Source: an uncultured Eubacteriales bacterium
GTDB taxonomy: Bacteria; Bacillota; Clostridia; Christensenellales; Aristaeellaceae
Direction: 5' to 3'
Assembly (NCBI GenBank): GCA_900548145.1
Contig: URJB01000021.1
Span: 1 to 35,495, forward strand
DNA length: 35,495 nt
In this document: in pieces, positions 32,094-35,495 of the stretch
Layout of the letters: every line of letters begins with the position of its first letter
Numbering within the stretch: the stretch's first letter is position 1
Program-made: the position numbers and the translations under genes
Notes under the pieces: generated by a model
What the model was told of the DNA's origin: nothing
What the model saw: only the letters and a program-made list of their open reading frames with translations
Database searches by the model: none

Positions 32094-33484
32094 CGTGCTG
32101 CGGCGTTTTCTTCGCAGGAAACCGTTTCTTCTTCGGCAGCGGCTTCCGCTTCCGGCTCAGGCGCGGCCACGTCGAAGTTCACGGTCATATCGTCCTTATC
32201 GTGAATCTTATGCTCCGTCTTGACCCACTGGTTCTGTTTGCGGTGCTTGAACAGGCCGACCACCTGCGCCCAGCCCGCCAGAACCGTGTTCAGGAACACG
32301 CTCACCAGCATGGGCACGAATTTCTTCCACTCGACGCGGCAGCGGTTGTCCGTCCAGTCCGCCCAGTAGAACAGGAACACAAAGGAATAGAAGAACAGCA
32401 CGATGCTGGGCCAGTTCATGGTCAGCCAGCTGTTGGGCGAGGCGGTCTTCGGCGTAGCGGGAAGCCAGCCCAGCCACACAAAAATCTGCATCAGCGCGCC
32501 CATCGCCAGCTGGAACATCAGAATAACGTAGGGCGTCAGGCTGTACATGTACAGGAAGGTGGAGAAGAACTCGGAGAAGCGGATCTTCTTCTGGAACAGC
32601 GCCCGGAACAGCTTGCCCGTGTTCTTGAACGCCACGAACCAGTGGCCCTGGGCCCAGCGGGTGCGCTGACGGAAGCTGGCCCGGAAGGCGGTGGGCTTTT
32701 CGTCATAAATACGCACGTTGTGGTTCCACAGGATGCGCTTGCCCTCACAGGTGGACTCGATCTGCAGTTCGAAGTCCTCGGTCAGGCTCATGGCCGTCCA
32801 TCCGCCCCGGCGGTGCAGGTACTCCGCGGACACGGCAAAGCCCGTGCCGCCGATCACGCTGTTCAGCCCCAAACGGCTTTTGGCATACTGGAAAAAACGG
32901 TTGGTGATGGTATAGGTCATGTAATAGAACATGGCCACGATGCCTTTTTTGTTTTTGCAGCCCAAATAGCACTGGATAATATCCGCCTGACCGTTGGCGT
33001 CCAGATACTGGCTGTTGACCTCGGCAAACATGTTTTTGTCGATCAGATTATCCGCGTCGAAAAACATGACCAGATCGTACCGGTTCTGATAGTCCCCCAG
33101 CGTCTGGAGGGCCTTTTGCAGCACGATGGGCTTGCCGGTAGGCGCGTCCGGGCTGTCCTTCCAGCTTTCCAGCACGTTGGCCCCCAGCCCCCGGGCGATC
33201 TCCGCCGTGCGGTCGGTGCAGTTATCCGCCAGAATGTAGAAATCGTACATTTCCCGGGGATACTCCATCTCGTTCAGGTTCTGAACGATGTCGCCGATGA
33301 CGGCCTCCTCGTTATGGGCGGGCACCAGCACCAGAAACCGCATCAGCGGCGCGTGGTCCTGATAATCCTTCGTATTGCGCTTGTAGCCGAAAAACGTAAT
33401 CACCAGCTGATACACCAGCATCAGCATCAACCAGCCGCTCAAAATAGCGTTGAGTATTTCCAGGATCTGGGACAGTACTTCCAC
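32090..33484 (-). CDS. Membrane-bound processive family 2 glycosyltransferase
   Basis: 464 residues. One N-terminal membrane segment (about 10-33), a cytosolic GT-A domain with VLVPAHNEE, FFDADN (metal-binding DxD-like), GTGFAVSAE, LTEDFEL and QRTRWAQGH, then three or four C-terminal membrane segments (about 295-430). TED plus Q-RW is the signature of processive synthases such as those for cellulose, hyaluronan or poly-GlcNAc. The polymer is unknown. The tail is acidic (EPEAEAAAEEE). GTG start at 33484, 8 bases after AAAGGATG. It has its own promoter, and no PilZ, c-di-GMP or export partner gene lies nearby. Confidence 0.9.
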   Translation of the reverse strand: MEVLSQILEILNAILSGWLMLMLVYQLVITFFGYKRNTKDYQDHAPLMRFLVLVPAHNEEAVIGDIVQNLNEMEYPREMYDFYILADNCTDRTAEIARGLGANVLESWKDSPDAPTGKPIVLQKALQTLGDYQNRYDLVMFFDADNLIDKNMFAEVNSQYLDANGQADIIQCYLGCKNKKGIVAMFYYMTYTITNRFFQYAKSRLGLNSVIGGTGFAVSAEYLHRRGGWTAMSLTEDFELQIESTCEGKRILWNHNVRIYDEKPTAFRASFRQRTRWAQGHWFVAFKNTGKLFRALFQKKIRFSEFFSTFLYMYSLTPYVILMFQLAMGALMQIFVWLGWLPATPKTASPNSWLTMNWPSIVLFFYSFVFLFYWADWTDNRCRVEWKKFVPMLVSVFLNTVLAGWAQVVGLFKHRKQNQWVKTEHKIHDKDDMTVNFDVAAPEPEAEAAAEEETVSCEENAAAR

Positions 33485-33531
33485 TGGGATAACATCCTTT
33501 CGTTGCCTGGGAGGGTGAAGATAACCGCTTA

Positions 33532-33560
33532 TTTATACTATATTGTCTGCTTTCTGTCAA
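33532..33560 (-). promoter_or_regulatory. Sigma-A promoter of the membrane glycosyltransferase
   Basis: TTGACA, 17 bases, TATAAA on the minus strand, about 50 bases before the GTG. The TGA inside the -35 hexamer is the stop codon of the upstream kinase-like gene. Confidence 0.8.
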
Positions 33561-35233
33561 TGAATGTCGTAAAACGAACATTCGCCCACAAACTCCCGGA
33601 GGATGCTCAGCGGGGGGATCTCGTCCATGACCTTTCCATCCACGGGCAGAAAATAATTAAGGTTTTTCAGCAGCCGGTGGGCCGCCAGATATTCCGGCGC
33701 ACTTTGGGGAATGGCCAGCAGCATTTCATAGGCGATAGTCTTGAGCACCGGCAGCTCGTAATGCAGGGAGGTGTTGAACATCACGTCCGCCCGCTCCTGA
33801 TAGGGGAAGATCCACCGTTCCTCCCCGGCCCGCACCTTGGGCCACATGTCGATGGTCTTTTCGGGGGAGGTATTGCGCATCTTCACATCCCGCACGATGC
33901 GTCGCAGAAGGCGCACGTCCGTGGTGCGGATGCGGTTATGATCGTCCAGATTGATGCAGCTCAGGGCGCTGACGTAAATGCCGTACATCAGCTGCTCGGG
34001 AATTTCCGAGGTGATGCGGTCGTTCATGCCGTGGATACCCTCCACCAGCAGAATATCGTCCGGCCCCATCTGCAGGGGATGGGTCTCGGGGCTGCGGGCG
34101 GAGATCTGGAAATCGAATCGGGGCATCTCCACCTTTTCGCCGCTGAGCAGTGCTTCGAGGCTTTCGGTCAAAAGGGGCACGTCCAGCGCGTCGATGGATT
34201 CCAGATCGGGCTTTCCGTCTTTCTCCAGCGGCAGGATGGAGCGGTCCAGATAGAAGTCGTCCAGCGAGATCAGCCGGGGCTGACGGCCTAGCACCCGCAG
34301 GTGGACGGCCAGCCGGTTGGCGAAGGTGGTCTTGCCGCTGGAGGACGGGCCGAAGATCATGACCACCTTGGCTCCGCGACTGGTGATCTCGTCGGCGATA
34401 TAGGACAGGGACTTGTCGTGCAGGGCCTCGTTGACCCGGATAAACTCCCGAAGATTGCCCTCCTGGATCATGCGGTTCACATCGGCGGCGTTATTGGCTC
34501 CCAGAATATGGCACCATTCCTGCGACTGGCCGAAGACCCGCAGGAATTTGGTATGAGGATGATATTTGGCCGACTGGCTCGGGTCGGCGGGCGAGGGCAT
34601 CATCAGCACCATGCCGGGGAAATGGGGCTTCAGGCTGAAGGTTTTCACCCAGCCGGTGGAAGGCAGCATCGCGCCGTAGAAATATTCACACAGGCCGCCC
34701 ATGCGGTACATGATCATTTCCCGGCGAGGACGGTAGCGCATCAGCTCCGCCTTATCCGTCCAGCCCATCTTTTCAAAATACTGCACGGCCTGTTCCCGGG
34801 TCCAATGTTCCTTTTCAAAGGGAAGATCAGCTTCGGCCATGCGGCGCATTTCCGCCTCGATCTCCCGAACCTGGGCGTGGGTCAGCTCGCCCTCCAGCCG
34901 GACGTACAGCCCGTAGCCCACGGAGTTCAGCACCCGCACCCTTCTGCCGGGATGCAGGCGCAATGTCGCCGCCAGCATCAGGAAGCGCAGAGAGCGTTCA
35001 TAAATACGCCGCCCTTCTTCGTCCCGGTAGGTCAGGGAGGTGAGTTCACAGTCTTTGGTCAGGGGTTCGTTCAGCTCCCTGCACACGCCGCCCTGCATTA
35101 CGCCGAGGACCGCGGCAGCCGCAGGCGCGTCCAGCAGGCGGCTGATCACGGTCTGGACGGTGGTATTCACAGGGAACGCGTCGGTTTTCCCATCGAGGGT
35201 GACGCGGAGAACGGAATCGCAAGGGGTAGGCAT
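33557..35233 (-). CDS. TGS domain / uridine kinase-like P-loop protein
   Basis: 558 residues. The N-terminus is a TGS-like domain (about 9-70) followed by a ThrRS second-domain-like part (about 70-200, with LNSVGYGLYVRL) of the kind seen in threonyl-tRNA synthetases. The C-terminal half is a uridine kinase/phosphoribulokinase fold with Walker A IFGPSSSGKTTFANRL near 290, SLDDFYLDRS, and VEGIHGMND. Fusions of this type are common in Clostridia and Bacteroidetes and are usually annotated as nucleoside kinase; their real substrate is uncertain. AAAGGAG is 7 bases before the ATG. Repeat module B lies 110 bases upstream. Confidence 0.9.
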   Translation of the reverse strand: MPTPCDSVLRVTLDGKTDAFPVNTTVQTVISRLLDAPAAAAVLGVMQGGVCRELNEPLTKDCELTSLTYRDEEGRRIYERSLRFLMLAATLRLHPGRRVRVLNSVGYGLYVRLEGELTHAQVREIEAEMRRMAEADLPFEKEHWTREQAVQYFEKMGWTDKAELMRYRPRREMIMYRMGGLCEYFYGAMLPSTGWVKTFSLKPHFPGMVLMMPSPADPSQSAKYHPHTKFLRVFGQSQEWCHILGANNAADVNRMIQEGNLREFIRVNEALHDKSLSYIADEITSRGAKVVMIFGPSSSGKTTFANRLAVHLRVLGRQPRLISLDDFYLDRSILPLEKDGKPDLESIDALDVPLLTESLEALLSGEKVEMPRFDFQISARSPETHPLQMGPDDILLVEGIHGMNDRITSEIPEQLMYGIYVSALSCINLDDHNRIRTTDVRLLRRIVRDVKMRNTSPEKTIDMWPKVRAGEERWIFPYQERADVMFNTSLHYELPVLKTIAYEMLLAIPQSAPEYLAAHRLLKNLNYFLPVDGKVMDEIPPLSILREFVGECSFYDIH

Positions 35234-35495
35234 AGGGGGTCTCCTTTCTGGAAAGGGAAAAAGGCAGTGGGAGGGGGAAAGGGAGGCAGGGCCCGGTCGT
35301 TTGGGGAAGCGTAGGCGGTATTCGCGGCAGTGAGGGCCGCGCCGATTGTTTGCCCCGAGGAAAGCCCTTGTGAGTTTTTTCGCCGACTACGGTCCGAAGG
35401 GGTGCAGGGGGGAACGAAGGGAAGCGCGTGCCCGGTGGGCACAACCGCCGAAGGCGGTTAGCGACCCGGAGTTCAGGCAAACAACAAGCGGAGCG
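35234..35495. other. Gene-free region upstream of the kinase-like gene
   Basis: 262 bases with no credible gene. The part next to the start codon is purine-rich on the plus strand (pyrimidine-rich as read toward the gene). A repeat module (35343-35412), a GCCCGGTGGGC palindrome and a CCGCC/GGCGG hairpin near 35445 follow. No convincing promoter was recognised. Confidence 0.7.
35343..35412 (-). repeat. Upstream module, family B (copy before the kinase-like gene)
   Basis: Read on the minus strand: CCCCCCTGCACCCCTTCGG, then GTCGGCG, a short spacer, and CTTTCCTCGGGGCAAACAATCG, the same parts and order as 5413-5506. It ends 109 bases before the start codon, nearly the same distance as before asd. 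Confidence 0.7.

Overview
The window looks like chromosome of a GC-rich, endospore-forming member of the Clostridia (Oscillospirales or Christensenellales-like; inference). The basis is an intact spoIVA, a sigK that still encodes its pro-sequence, Firmicutes gene orders (darA-holB-ricT, ktrB-ktrA, mltG next to a U32 peptidase gene), many TTG/GTG starts and strong AGGAGG-type ribosome sites. No phage, plasmid, transposase, CRISPR array, rRNA or tRNA gene is visible.

Layout. 1-3032: a minus-strand operon ylbF - mltG - U32 (trhP-like). 3119-4603: spoIVA on the plus strand. 4604-5621: about 1 kb without a gene, a mosaic of inverted, palindromic and tandem repeats. 5622-8449: the lysine/diaminopimelate operon asd-dapA-dapB. 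8446-11910: minus-strand XRE regulator, DegV lipid-binding protein, and a PLP-enzyme gene behind a glycosyltransferase gene. 12046-16818: one 1590-residue secreted SH3b/Ig-like protein. 16965-19971: alpha/beta hydrolase and the KtrB-KtrA potassium system. 20166-22957 (plus): GH172 glycosidase, sigK, and a LysM protein behind a sigma-K type -10 element. 22960-27575 (minus): nth - obg - a Cys-rich small gene - yhbY - a PD-(D/E)XK-like gene - a SNF2 helicase, mostly coupled by 4-8 base overlaps. 27831-30226 (plus): darA - holB - ricT. 30227-30572: a gene-free stretch that can fold into a pseudoknot-like RNA. 30573-35233 (minus): guaB, a membrane glycosyltransferase and a TGS/uridine-kinase-like protein. 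35234-35495: gene-free, with a copy of a repeat also found before asd.

How genes fit together. MltG, DAP synthesis, SH3b/LysM proteins and the processive glycosyltransferase serve the envelope. SpoIVA, SigK and the LysM protein are mother-cell sporulation functions. DarA (c-di-AMP receptor) and KtrAB belong to the same regulatory theme, c-di-AMP and potassium. RicT and the YlbF-family protein are from families that meet in the Fe-S Ric (Y) complex.

Most unusual items: (i) a roughly 112-bp repeat unit placed directly at stop codons of two unrelated genes, with a perfect 35-bp inverted copy; (ii) a second repeat module about 110 bp before two start codons; (iii) the possible pseudoknotted RNA between ricT and guaB; (iv) a nuclease-like/SNF2 pair coupled to the obg operon with a tiny Cys-rich gene; (v) LVISGG repeats in the acidic tail of the large secreted protein; (vi) two cases where a TGA stop codon lies inside a TTGACA -35 element. 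All calls were made by reading; no database search or folding program was run.
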